Shown here in pieces: positions 37,532 through 49,217 of a DNA stretch of 64,000 nt. The notes beneath the pieces are model-generated. The model saw nothing but the letters and a program-made list of their open reading frames with translations. It was not told the origin of the DNA and searched no databases. Positions within the stretch are counted from its first letter, which is position 1. Each line of letters starts with the position of its first letter. Made by a program: the position numbers and the translations under genes. This stretch comes from Rhytidiadelphus loreus (Eukaryota > Streptophyta > Bryopsida > Hypnales > Hylocomiaceae). The stretch covers positions 66,607,093 through 66,671,092 of the forward strand of contig OX344763.1 in assembly GCA_947034895.1 (NCBI GenBank), read 5' to 3'.

Positions 37532-37681
37532 ATAATAGTGCATGTAAGGTGTCCCATTATTACGCAATGATTACAGCTTCATGCTAGAGGCCATCATTGA
37601 TTTGTAATAATAGTGCATGTAAGGTGTCCCACTATTATGCAATGATTATGGCTTCATGCTAAAGCCCATCATTGATTTGTT
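37532..37681. repeat. 75-bp tandem duplication
   Basis: Two copies starting with 'ataatagtgcatgtaaggtg' at about 37532 and 37607. They contain 'gcaatgatta' and end 'catcattgatttgt'; they differ at a few mostly C/T or A/G positions. Confidence 0.88.
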
Positions 37682-38539
37682 ATTAAGCCACCTACAAACA
37701 TAGAGCAATACACAAAGACCCTTATCATAATTATGTTGGTTTTTGAAAGTTTATATATTTCAGACTTAAGTCATAACTCATATGAGGTTCTACATTTATA
37801 AAATAGATGAGCTTTTGTCTTCATTACTTTTTGAACATCAATTTCCAAAGTGTTTTCCACTTATACTTTTTGGCTTCATCCAAAATCATGCCTCATTTCA
37901 TGACTTTCACAATTACAATTCAAAAATAAAGGTTTCATTTTAAGATTCAATTCTTTGGTAATTATAGGTAATTCACTATGAATTTTTGGTGCTAACAAAT
38001 GCGAAGTTTGGAAATTATTCACAACCTACCTCCAAGAATGACTACCAAACCATTTTGCATTTCATGAGTTTTACAATGTGGATTTTTGGGATCTTTCACG
38101 AATCCAAGGTTCACTATTATTTTGGGTGGTTGTCTAGGGGAAAAAGAAATATTGTAAACTATATGTGCTATTAGAACTCACATCTTTCAAACTTCTACAT
38201 TTTTCCCCCATCAAAAAATGTTTTATATTTCATGACTTCTAGAATAATAGTTCTATTAACTACAACAAAGGGTTCAGGCTATTTTGGGGGGGTTTACTTT
38301 GTACAGGGGGTAAATGATCAAGTCTTTTGTTATTTTTTATTTAATCTTTACATTATTTCTAAGTCCTTCATTTTATTCCCTATGTCTTTTGTTATTTTTT
38401 ATTTAATTTTAACATTATTTCGAAGTCCTTCATTTTATTTCCCACCCCATTTTTTTTCAATGACTATAGGAATTATACTTTTATAAACTACATTGGAGCT
38501 TCCCTAGTAAAAAAAATTCCGAAATTCTTGTAGCTCTTG

Positions 38540-38825
38540 AGGGCCCAATTGAAACCCTCCAGAGCCACATGTGTAGTACTTAAGGCTCCAAATGAAACAC
38601 TCGGGACCCCAGGTGTAGCACTTGGGGTCCCAGTTAAGACACTTGGGGCCCTAGTTAAGACATTGGGGACCCCAAGTGTAGCACTTGGGGTCCCAATTGA
38701 GACACTCGGGGTCCCCAGATGTAGCACTTGGGGCCCCAGTTAAGACACTTGGGGCCCCCAGATGTAGCACTTGGGGTCCCAATTGAGACACTTGGGGCCT
38801 CCAAATGTACCACTTGGGGGTCATA
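38540..38825. repeat. ~24-bp GC-rich minisatellite, about 12 units
   Basis: Units alternate 'gtgtagcacttggggtccc' and 'agttaagacacttggggcccc', giving a compound period of about 48 bp. The overlapping ORFs on both strands come from the repeat. Confidence 0.88.
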
Positions 38826-41741
38826 TTTTTTTATCATAGGCCTTACAAAACCCACACATGCGGAGTCTGAAAAAAGATATGGCTTCACCAAAAATAGGCA
38901 TTGTGGCATGCAGAAAGTAATAGACAAAGTTCTAAAATATGACCTTTATTGAATTTAACTCGTAAAGGGCCAAGTCCTGTTTTTTTGACAGAAATCAATG
39001 GAGTCTTGGTTCGGTGTCCTTGCTGTCACTAGCAACAGTGGCAAGGGCCGGGGTGAGGAATTTTGTCCTCGAAGAAAACCCCTAAATTTTTTTATTTCCT
39101 ACGCATGATAAAATTTGCAATTACTGAATTCATATTTGCTTCCAATTCCAAAAATCCTCCCATGCAAAAGCCAGCACGAACTTTCCGCTCATCCAGCAAG
39201 TGTAGTCTTCCCGCCCAACTTCTTCCCTCCATGCGCCTTGAAGGAATCAAAACCAGACATGTAACCTTCAAGAGACATAACGGTCGCATTGCGACCACAT
39301 CTAACCATCGTCATCATTGGTTTTGTCAGGCGGGCAATGCATTTATTGTGTACTGCATTTATTATAAACTTGCGGCCCCGCTTAGGCTTGAATATTTTTC
39401 TAATGGTTAACGTTGTATGAAAAAAAATTAGCATGACTTATGTGTAGTTCTGTTCTATTGTAACTTAAATCTTAACTTTATTTCCAACTTTATTTTTCTC
39501 ACCCAAGAAAGTGTATTACTTAAAGAAGTTGGAGAAAGTTAGAAAAATAATAGAAGAATCACTCAATCTTTCAAGTCATTTTAAGCATCTCATAATTTAG
39601 AGTATTCCCCCACCAAAAAATAAATAATTCCTTTTAATTTAAAAAATGCAATGAATGCATAAAATTGTAGTAAGAGCAATAACCTATTCATTTGTAAATG
39701 CATGAAATGAATCTCTACATTAAAGACAAGCAAGAATGAGTGGAATTTTTTTTTGGTTCTATCAATAAATTGCACAAAAAGAAAATAAGGATAGTAGCAT
39801 GTTTACAAACCCTAGTAGTTACTCCTTTGCAAGTGGAACATGTTCATTCATTTTTTCATGTATATCATCATAATCACTAATTTTATGGCTACTAAAATCA
39901 CATTTCCTTACAGTTAACAATTGGAGTAAAAATAGAGAACACATGAAAGTAATTTCTTCATTTCTTATTTCTTATTTTAAGTAGAATACACAGAAAAGTA
40001 ATTTCTGAATTCAACAATAGATGAAATTTATATTTATATTGAAGCATAGAAGTATTTTGATCATATTTGAAACTTTGCAGAAGCTAATTTCATCAACTAA
40101 TGACTTTACTTAATGCTTGGAGCACTAATTTTTACAACTTAATGGAAACACGCATGTACTAAACTTTTTTTTATTTGTCAAGGAAAATTTCTTATTGCCC
40201 CTCAATTCTACAAGTATGCAGATCATTTGTAAAACTCAATCATGAGAGTTTTAGTTAAGAAAAAATAGACACAGAAGTTGTTTATTTTCTTGGAGGTTAA
40301 ATTCATATTCATATTGTAGCATTGAAGTAATTAGATCATTCTCAGCATTCACAACAAGTTATTTGAAGTAGCTACTGTATTTAGTACTTTGATCCAATTT
40401 AAATAGTGTAATATATGCCACATTTTCTTCTTAGGTGAAAAATATACACACTACGTATACATTTTTTGGGGGGTGGCATTTGGATTTTTTAGAAAGCTTG
40501 ATAGTGCTTAGATCATAAAAGAAACAATTAGGGGACTCCTAATTTGCAAAAGTTTGATTTTATTTCCTTTAGATCCGGCTATTTAAACCCTAAACCCTAC
40601 AAAAAGCAAGGAACTTACTTACTATTGTAAATACAAATTTCCTTTAGCAAAAGTTGGATACAAAGAAGAACTTCCTTTCATTATTATATGCACACGCCCA
40701 TTTTTATTGAGTGTGGCGATGGATAAAACATTCCCGCCCCCTAGAAATAAGATAGCGTAGGCAATGAAATTCCATCATTACTTGAAATAATCTACATCTC
40801 TTTTTTGGTGTTGAAACAGGAAAAACGCACGAAATAACAATCAGAGTGCAAATAGCCTTTGAACTTTGTGATTTAGGAATCTGGCATTATTGATAAAAGG
40901 GCATAATACCTGAATTGGAAAGAGTAGGTGAAGGTTACTATTGCGAATGCCCTGCAGTCACGATAGTCCTCAAAAGTCAACTAGTAATCATGAGAGGAAT
41001 CCCTCAGTAATAGACGAGGCCACAATTTCCGTGGCTAAATTAAATATTCCATGTCGTTTACTTTACGTATAGTCTCCACTACTATCATGATTCCTGGGTT
41101 TTTTCAAAATTGAAAGGTATGTGGTTGAAAACGCGCGATGAATTGGCGCTCTTCTTTTCCCGCGCAAGGAGTTGAGTTGCGTGCAAGTGACCATCCCATT
41201 TGCAAACACCTCTTCTGACCTTACTCCTCATTTCTATCGACGCTGGCGTTCATTTGTATCTTGCGCAGCTCCTTATTCGACTTGTGTCGTTACGCCGTGT
41301 GAAGTCTGTGAGGAGTTTGTTTATTGTATTGTTGTATTCTCCCATCCTCTTCAAGAAAGCATTTGTTGCAAACAGTTTGTGGTTAGTCATTCATACCTCT
41401 ACGTTCACTTTAATGTTGTCCATTGAATACAATGTACTCATTGCGAGGCTTACACATTACTAATCATTCCTTCATTGTCAGTGACTTCTATAATGTGTTC
41501 TCTTATCTTCTGTGTATTAGATTATATCATCAGTTGTAAATGTACAACTTCCGTCAAGCTCCATTTCGATAGTTTATTGTACAAGGAAACTGTACCTATA
41601 TTTGAGTATTCCGTATTTGTCGCCGCAATTTTCGGGTCACTGAATATTGATATATTGAATAACTCTTTATGAAGTTTTTGAAGTCCGGAAATCATGGAAC
41701 GTTTTAGCTTGAACTATTTGTTTAGTATGACTTCATCGCAA

Positions 41742-42600
41742 TTCAACTCGATTCAAGCTGAATCAACACAAGAGAGTCTATTTAAGACTCACTCTATTGG
41801 AAATTAATGAAGACTCGACCTGAATGAAGATCAATGAGTTCTAGGAATAATTTTATGAATGAGTGATTCAAAATGAATTGTATTGGATATCATTTGACAT
41901 ATACATTTAAGAAATTAGGATATCTATATTTGCATTTTAGCTCAAATTGAGCTAAAATGATATATTAGATTCGTCACTTGCCTAAATAACAGTATTGTTT
42001 AAGATTTAGCTCAAAGTACTTTAAGAATGTGATATGTCAATCCTATTATGAGATTTGGACATGGACAAAGGTCCTATATTTAATATTGCAGTTCAGCTCC
42101 ATTCGAGCTAAACTGACATACGATGCACATCATCACATTTTATTTTGACGTCTAAATCGAATTAAATTGATAATGTGATATATCAGAACTATTGTGAGCT
42201 CCAAGTTTTGTTCCAGAACGTTATAAAAAATTATATCAAGAGAGTTTGACATACAAAAATACAACAATGTAAATGATGATTTGGTTCTGAGAATGGAAGC
42301 ATCCAGCCCAGCAGTTTAGCTCGAGTCGAGCTGAAGTGCTGGGTCGGATGTTGGCATTTCTCAGAATCAAATCTCATTCCTAATTAAACACCCAAACATT
42401 TTGAAATTCTTTCTTGTAACATTTTCTGCTTGTTTACTATTTCCTATTGTCCTATACTTTATGTTGTGCCTTATTAGATCATTATATACATTATATATAC
42501 TAGTAGTCATCTCGATAGGAAATCATGAGAGATATTAGTAAGACTTCTCCGTATCTCAGTATTCTTTCGACGTTAAATTTAGCTCAAGTCGAACTGATTT
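41742..42600. repeat. second set of AGCTCG-family palindromes, upstream of the DUF7869 gene
   Basis: Variants at 41742-41762, 41935-41957 (TTTTAGCTCAAAT then TGAGCTAAAA), 42089-42115, 42314-42334 and 42578-42597. All lie between the presumed leader and the ATG at 42666. They match the family in the introns of the ParB/FCP1 locus 9 kb away. None occurs in the DUF7869 coding sequence. Confidence 0.8.
42278..42373. repeat. compound hairpin around an AGCTCG palindrome
   Basis: The outer arms (gatttggttctgagaat at 42278 and its inverted match ending at 42373) enclose middle arms 'cccagca' / 'tgctggg' and a core TAGCTCGAGTCGAGCT. It has the same design as the hairpin at 33167-33252, but with unrelated outer arms. 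Confidence 0.88.
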
Positions 42601-42665
42601 GCGGCTACTTTAATTTCTGACTATTATACTTATTCTTTATGTCAATCTTGTAATAAATAGGTACC

Positions 42666-45502
42666 ATGAGTTCCACAGAGGATCCAATCAACATGATCTT
42701 ATCATTAGACGATGAATTCCAAAATTTGGAAGAGATGAATGTCGGCGTTCCGGAGTGTGAAGGTCTCCCACGTCGACTATGGATTACAAAGTGCGTGACT
42801 TTGTACAACAACCAGGGCGTACTCGTTGGTGAAGGTACATGCCATAGTGTGAACTCTAACTTGGTTCTTGGCGCGAACGGTCCACTCGGAGACACGCACG
42901 TAGGGATCCACATTTCTAAGACACATTGTGAAGAGGACATCCCCCATGAGCAGGTGTACTCGCTAGTAGCATGGCCTATTAAACTAGTCCATTGCCGCGG
43001 AGCAAGTCTATACGATCATGATGCCCGAGACACGTTCAATCGTATTCAAGCTAGTCTGCAGAATCCACCCTCTGCGGTCACGGCCCGACCATATACAAGT
43101 ATCATACAGAATCCACCTCGCGATACTGGCTTGAAGGCAAAAGAACTCCTCAGTCCAGACTCTATCAACACAGTGTCTAGTAAAGTCTGCTGCAGCAAGA
43201 ATTGTGTTCAGCCATTTCCTAGGGAAAAAATTCGTACCTTCCATGAACGCATGTACCAACGATCGAGCTTCAAGTTCAGAGCCCACATAAAGACAGATGT
43301 TTATAGGTCGACTCATCATGACTCGCGTGGGAGGAAGATGGTTACGGTAGAAGAGATCAATATTTGCATGCGAGCATGGATGCTTATTACTGGAGTCCCT
43401 GGAGCGACGTTCTACCGTTACCAAGCATATGTGAAGAATCAACGAGAAGCCAGGGAGCATGGTAATTCAGGATTGCTTAAGCCAAGGAAGCACACAGAAC
43501 AAGCTGCTGCGATGTTGAAGTGCATTCTAGACAAGGAGGCTGATCACATGCCACATAAGACTAGGACTTTGAAGTCAGGAGACAAAGTTGTGTCCATAAT
43601 TCTCCCGGCTACCTTTCAATGGAAGGATCAGATTCCGAAAATCAATGAGGCCAATGTTGCATTTGGATTGAAGGAGGTCTCCGCTTCCAACTTGAGCAAG
43701 ATTAGATCTACGAAGTTCGCAGAGTATGACGTCAAGAAACCAGGTGATAATTTTGCTCGGTGCAACACTTGTGACAAATTGCAAGAGCTTAGGAAGGGTG
43801 CCCTAGCTGGCTCCCAAACCGCTTTGAAATGGTCGATCAGGTTGGACAAGGATCTTGCAATTGCTCGTACACACAGAGAGTTGTATTATGCAAACCGTTT
43901 CATGTCGCATACTTCTCCTCACGAGTGCCTTACAATTATGCACGACAAGATGGATCATGCCAAGACCGCTTCTCTAGTCTTTTCTCACAAGAGCAAAGAG
44001 ACGGATGGCTTAGTGAAGTTGCCCGTTTCTGTCACTGGCATGATTGCGCATGGTCATGGAGATGTTTGTTATGCACATTATGGCTTGGATATCTTCCCTC
44101 ACGATTCGAATTATACTATAGGGTCAATGGCAAAGTTGTTGCGAGACTTAGAGGAACCACCAAAGTCTTCTTCTCGCCAATTGTTTGTGGGTCAGGGTTG
44201 GCGCCTTTATTTCGCAATGTCCTCAAAGGTGCAGAGGTGTGCGAAGCGTCGCTACCCCCCACCCCGGAAACATTAGTTCCGGCAACACAATTGCCGCCCA
44301 TTCTTAATATGCAAATGGATAATGCCACTGGGGACAACAAGAATAGATATGTTTTTTGTTTCTAGTCTCTACTTGTGGCAAACAAGATCTTTCGTGAAGT
44401 GTACGTGAACTTCATGATTGTAGGTCACACGCATGACGATATTGATGCATTGTTTGGAAGATGGAGTATGTTATTGAAGAAGGAGAACTTTCCAACAATC
44501 CTAGCTCTCATGAAGTCCTTTATGGATGTAGAGTCCATTCCCACTATCCCTCACCTCATTGAGGAGGTGCCAGACTTCAAGGGATTCATTGCAGGTGCAT
44601 TTGTGGATGGTGATGATATCCTTGTCGGACATACAAAGCCGCAACAAGTGAAGTTCTACTTGGATTCAAATGGAACTCTGGTAATGAAGTACAAATTGTT
44701 GTGCACTGATGTGGAATGGTTGGGAGGAGATGGCAAAGGTATTAAGTTGTGGAAGGAGGATTCTAAGGGGCGTAGTATGTGGCCTCGTGGAGTGCCGTTG
44801 CCAGTTCCTCCAAAGCCAATGAGAGGTGTTGAAGACATTATGAAGGGCATATCTGGGTTTGTAAAGTATTGGGAGAACTTGTGCAATGCAGATGTCACAG
44901 GAGAGTGCCGAAGGCGTTACGAGCATTTGGTGTACTATTGGTGCGATGTGAGGGATGCTTTGCAAGAACCAATCACTGCCTCTCATGTTCTGAAGGATGG
45001 GTTTTGGCCCGCTACCCGTATTCAAGCAAATGCGGTAGATTGATTAGGAGAAGATGGCGAGAATCGTGAAGAATTTGGGGAGGATGACGTGTATGTCGGG
45101 CCTTTGAGGGGTCGTCCCCAATCATCCTTCAGGGTTGGTCATGATGTCTTTGAAGGATATTTTGTCGCAGTTCGTCCTGCAGATGGTGACACACGGCCAG
45201 TTTGGATTGCAAGGGCTTTGTCTAATCCAAATTGTAACCTTGAGAAACCGAATTGTGTTCTCATTCAATACTTTTGCCCAACATCAAGAAGTCAAGATGT
45301 TCAAGACTACTTCATTGGATGGGATAGTGAAAGAGGTTTATGTTGGAAGGTTGATATAACTGATCCACCTATTTGGGAAGAAACCAACGCTCTCATGACA
45401 GCATGGAAGTCTTAGATTCGAAAGGATACTCGACAATGTTTGCTGAAGATCCCGGCTCCACAAATTGAAATCATCAACCACAACCTCGCTTCATATATTT
45501 GA
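42666..45502 (+). pseudogene. DUF7869-type (RNase-H-like) transposase candidate, copy A
   Basis: ATG at 42666. Residues about 35-110 resemble plant DUF8039 ('CVTLYNNQGVLVGEG', 'PLGDTHVGI'). A Cys-containing middle follows. Then come blocks typical of the DUF7869 family: 'IMHDKMDHAKT', 'VSVTGMIAHGHGD', 'ILNMQMDNATGDNKN' and 'FMIVGHTHDDIDALFGRW'. Conserved D, D and H/D positions suggest an RNase-H-like nuclease, by inference. The C-terminal part ('FVAVRPADGDTRPVWIAR') resembles a small barrel domain. Damage: a frame change near 44160-44200, TAG at 44363, TGA at 45041 and TAG at 45413; the gene then reads to TGA 45500. A diverged homologue lies at 47841-49217. Palindromes upstream link it to the ParB/FCP1 locus. 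Confidence 0.75.
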
Positions 45503-47010
45503 TATTTTTGGATGAGATTCATTTAATTTGTTTTAGTTTTTGAATTTATAGTATTTTGTATTGAATATTTCATGTATTTCTTGGATAGTAGTTTTGTTCT
45601 ATAGAGATATTATGCCTCTATATATTTTTAATATATTCACTATTATATTTTTCCGTGTTGTTTCTTTATAATTCTTGATTTTTTTTTTATTGTTTGTGAA
45701 AATTGTATTTAGAAATAACAAGTAATTAGAAAAAAATGATTAGTAGATTTGAAAAAAATGATTAGTAGATACAACCACTTTTAATTTTGTTAATGTGTTG
45801 AGCACTTGTCACCCTTTCAGAAAAGGGGGTTGGTTGGTTGGTGCAATTTTCCTACCGATAAAGCTCACTTAGCTACTCCGAGTCATGTATTTCTTCAGTT
45901 GCTCATACGAATTCAATGTGAATGGAACTCTAACCGCCTGAAGAAGATAAATTGCCTCATACAACCAACCATTCAGCTCATGGCTTGGTTTTCAATAAAG
46001 GGTACAAAATTTACTTGTATGAATCAGAGCACTACTTCTACAACAAATTGAAACTACAAAAAGACTTTCAAATTTTGCAAAACTATCATTTTAATGGAAA
46101 TTGTTGTTATCATAATTAGAGAATTTGGTGTTCATTAGATAATTTGGTTCGCAATTGCGCTAAATCTAATGGAACTAAAATGCAAGTTTTGGGAGTCCCA
46201 TAGGTAATATTATTTTGAGAGGGTCCCTAGGTCTCAAAATATTGAATATGATGTTCAACGTGTATAGAGATCACAAATTCCCTTTGTCTCCACCATGGTC
46301 CATGATGCCCCCCGAATTGGTGTTCCGAGACTCACCTTTGTAATAGGATAGTCTAGAGCAAAACTTTAGTGCTACAAACAATGAGCTTGGTGGCCAATTA
46401 TGTATTGCTTACTTTGTAATATTTTCCTATAATATATGAAGGAATTTTATGCTACGCGCATTGTCTTTAGAAAAACAATTACTCAATAGGCTATTTGTCA
46501 AATTATATATATTGAATATGGCCTTTTACACATTGTTATGCAAAGTGTAACAACTTTTGAATTCAAATGTTCCTAGTCCTTTTTGATTCCGTAGTATATA
46601 ATGGACGCAAGGAAAATAAGAAAATGAAAATAAATTAGTTGGTAATTGATGTTGAAGACTTGTATCATTTCTCGAGTAAAATGTGCTAGTATGCAATTGA
46701 AATGAGTTTTACTTCCATGGTCATTGAATTCAAATAGTTGTGCTTTCAATCCCCCCCAAAATGTAAGTCATACATCATTTACATTCTCTTATTATTTTCT
46801 CTATTCCCAAAAAATAAAAGCATTTTTTTTTCTTTTCCTATTTATTCTAATTCAAATATAGGAAAAATAAATTTTATACTTTTTTATACTTTTCCTTTTT
46901 ATTCGTATTTTACCTACTTCAAAATATGCCGCATTTAACTATTTTTGGACTTTGGAAAGTCCAAAAATCAAAAATTGCAAAAAAAACCAGTTGTTCCCTT
47001 GTGCAACTGG
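45503..47010. other. AT-rich spacer, nothing recognised
   Basis: Probably the 3' flank of the DUF7869 gene, then unassigned sequence. No ORF, repeat array or splice-bounded block that I can support. Confidence 0.35.
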
Positions 47011-47019
47011 AGCCCTCCA

Positions 47020-47720
47020 ATTTCCTATGCATCTGGAGATGTCTACAAACCAAGTGCTGTAAATGTTTCATACACTACATATTGTGCACCTGTAATTATT
47101 CTAGGGAGTGCTCACTGTACATCTTAGAGGTCTCCAGATGACAACTGCTAAAAACAAATCTGGCTCTCCTCTAAGCACAACATGATTAATTGCACGGTAC
47201 CATTTAGGGTGACAGTTTTGGTTTCTAGTATGGCATAAATCCACTCCATGAACACTTCCTTCATCTGGAGAAATATAACATGTAAACATCATCCAACAGA
47301 GACTTGCCGCCCAATCAACAAAATTTTACACTTTCACTAATAAATGAAATGAACACTGTATGATGAAAACGTCGCTTGTCCTTGAATGCGACGAGGAACA
47401 ATGCATCTGGGGATGTCCAGGTGAACTTGCCCAGGTGCAAAGAACAGGAATGCAGCTACAGGCTGCAGACGAACTTCAGAAACCACAAACAGAACAAATG
47501 TAATGGTCCACCCTCTAAAAGAGCCTTGCCAATCAATTTCCAGAATTCTGCATTTGCACAATTAATGAAATAAGTAGTGTACAATGTAAACCTTGTTTGC
47601 AATTGCATGCAATGCATCTGGGGACATCCAGGTGAATTTGTCAAAGTGCAAAGACAGTTATTACAGCTATAGGACTCTAGACAAACTTTATAAAACCAAA
47701 CTAGAACGAGGTCAAGGGTC
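47020..47720. repeat. ~209-bp diverged tandem repeat, 2-3 copies
   Basis: 'gcatctggggatgtccaggtg' at about 47402 recurs as 'gcatctggggacatccaggtg' at about 47611. A weaker copy 'gcatctggagatgtctacaa' lies at about 47028. The two closer copies also share 'aatgaaat' and 'aatttccagaattctgc'-like surroundings. Confidence 0.6.
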
Positions 47721-47840
47721 CACCTCGTTTGCCCTATTCAAATTAACTAAGGCAACCTCCCTACTTTTCTTTGGAATCGTTCGCGATTTTGGATCTATGA
47801 TCTTGGACCAATTCGAATACACTACGCAATTTACATCTAA

Positions 47841-49217
47841 CTAGGTGGGAGGACTATTCTCAACAACCCATTTACCGTACCAACAATTGCGGTACCTTAA
47901 TTCCAAGGTACTTTCGGAGTTATCTGGTCACCAATATTGAAGCAAGAACTTCCCGTAATTTGCATCTCCTTCTACTCTACATACAGTGGATAGTGCTCTT
48001 CCTTGCCAAACTGCACAGACTATTGGATCATCAGGTCTCAAAAGAACCCATGAACCAGGACGTATGTCAAGCCAAGGATTGAAGCTTTCAAGAGGCGCTT
48101 CATTTGCAGGGCCACAATATGGTTCCAGATCCTCTTCCTCAGGAATGACATCAAGAGGATTGACCATGAAAGTTTGACGAGGATTTTCATCATGCGTCAC
48201 TCTCCAATCATGCTTTGGCTAGAAGCCTTCTACCAACTCTGGAAGATAGTCAGGTAGTGGTTCTTTGAGCTCACGCACTATACGATTCTAATATTCCACA
48301 TACAGACCGAAGGCAAGTGCAAATCCCTCACACTTAGACATTCCGTTTTTCCAATACTGAATGTATTTTTCTAGTCCTACCATCATAAAACCCTTGTTAA
48401 GGGTAGCTTTCCTTGCCATCTCAACGGCCTTCTCTCAATTTCCCGTGTCTTTAGGAACTTCGCTCCCCCACATGGGCTTGAATGGAACAGGTTTTGGACT
48501 GCCTGGAGGGAGCTTTGGCCGACCACGTGAATCTTTCTTCCAGAGGTGTTGAGAAGGTTTGTCAGATGGTAGCCACTATGAATCAACTACAGACTTTTTA
48601 TACTTCATGACGGGGATCCCTTCACTATTCACTTAGAACTTGAAAAGATGCATCTCCCCCAATCCAATTAATCTAGCCGACCCACTACTTTGGTATCCCT
48701 TAATAAATGACTTGAAATCAGCCACCTCCTGAATGAACTCTGGCATGAATGATAGCTCTTGCGATTGCATGAAAGCTTTCATCAAGTCAGCAACTACAAA
48801 AGTATTCTTCGTCTTCAAGGCCTTAGAGAGATGGTTGAAATAAGCGTCTATGTCTTCGTGAGTATGTCCAACCAGTAGAAAACCAACTTGAATTTCCTTG
48901 AAGACTCCCCGCGCACTCAACAAGGATAAGAAAGCCATAAAGTATTGGTTCTTGTTATCTTTTACCGAGTTGTCAAGCTGAAGATATAACTTTTGAAGAA
49001 GAGGGGATGGTCCACGCCTAGCGGATGGTTCCACTAGGGTCAAGCAATCCATACAACGTGACTTTCTTCTAAGCAATGCTTCAAACATAGAATTCGCCGG
49101 TGGGTAAGGAAATAAATCCCCTGTCTCTCGAATTGGAGGACCCTCGAGACGGCGAAGCAATCTGGCCAACGACGAAATGGTGAAATTCGAGTCTTCTGGC
49201 CAACACGACGGTGCATA
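47841..49217 (-). pseudogene. DUF7869-type transposase candidate, copy B, six premature stops, 5' end lost
   Basis: A single minus-strand frame from 49217 to TAG at 47841. It aligns by eye with the C-terminal half of copy A: 'EDSNFTISSLARLLRRLE', 'LQLDNSVKDNKNQYF', 'FLLVGHTHEDIDAYF' and 'VNSEGIPVMKY', and the end resembles 'VLLRPDD...VWQGRALS'. Stops at 48633 (TAA), 48576 (TAG), 48435 (TGA), 48288 (TAG), 48219 (TAG) and 47928 (TGA), with no frame change. Copy A reads through at the aligned positions, so the stops are secondary. The N-terminal half is separated from it by the element that begins at 49218. Confidence 0.78.

Larger units (their letters stand above)
35401..41700. other. AT-rich spacer between two divergent genes
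   Basis: No gene is supported here. The open frames are short and of random composition. Contents noted separately: a 75-bp duplication near 37.5 kb and a minisatellite near 38.7 kb. The last 0.6 kb (41.1-41.7) may hold the promoter and a leader exon of the DUF7869 gene, whose ATG follows an acceptor-like 'aataaatag' at about 42660. Confidence 0.4.

Noticed and set aside
41172..41672. ORFs of 65-87 codons upstream of DUF7869 copy A
   Set aside because: Overlapping frames with Cys/Phe-rich random composition; more likely leader or promoter sequence.
26115..45502. Endogenous giant virus segment
   Set aside because: ParB-, methyltransferase- and phosphatase-like domains with palindromes raised the idea, but spliced genes and a DUF7869 transposase-like gene fit a mobile element better, and no viral hallmark gene is visible.
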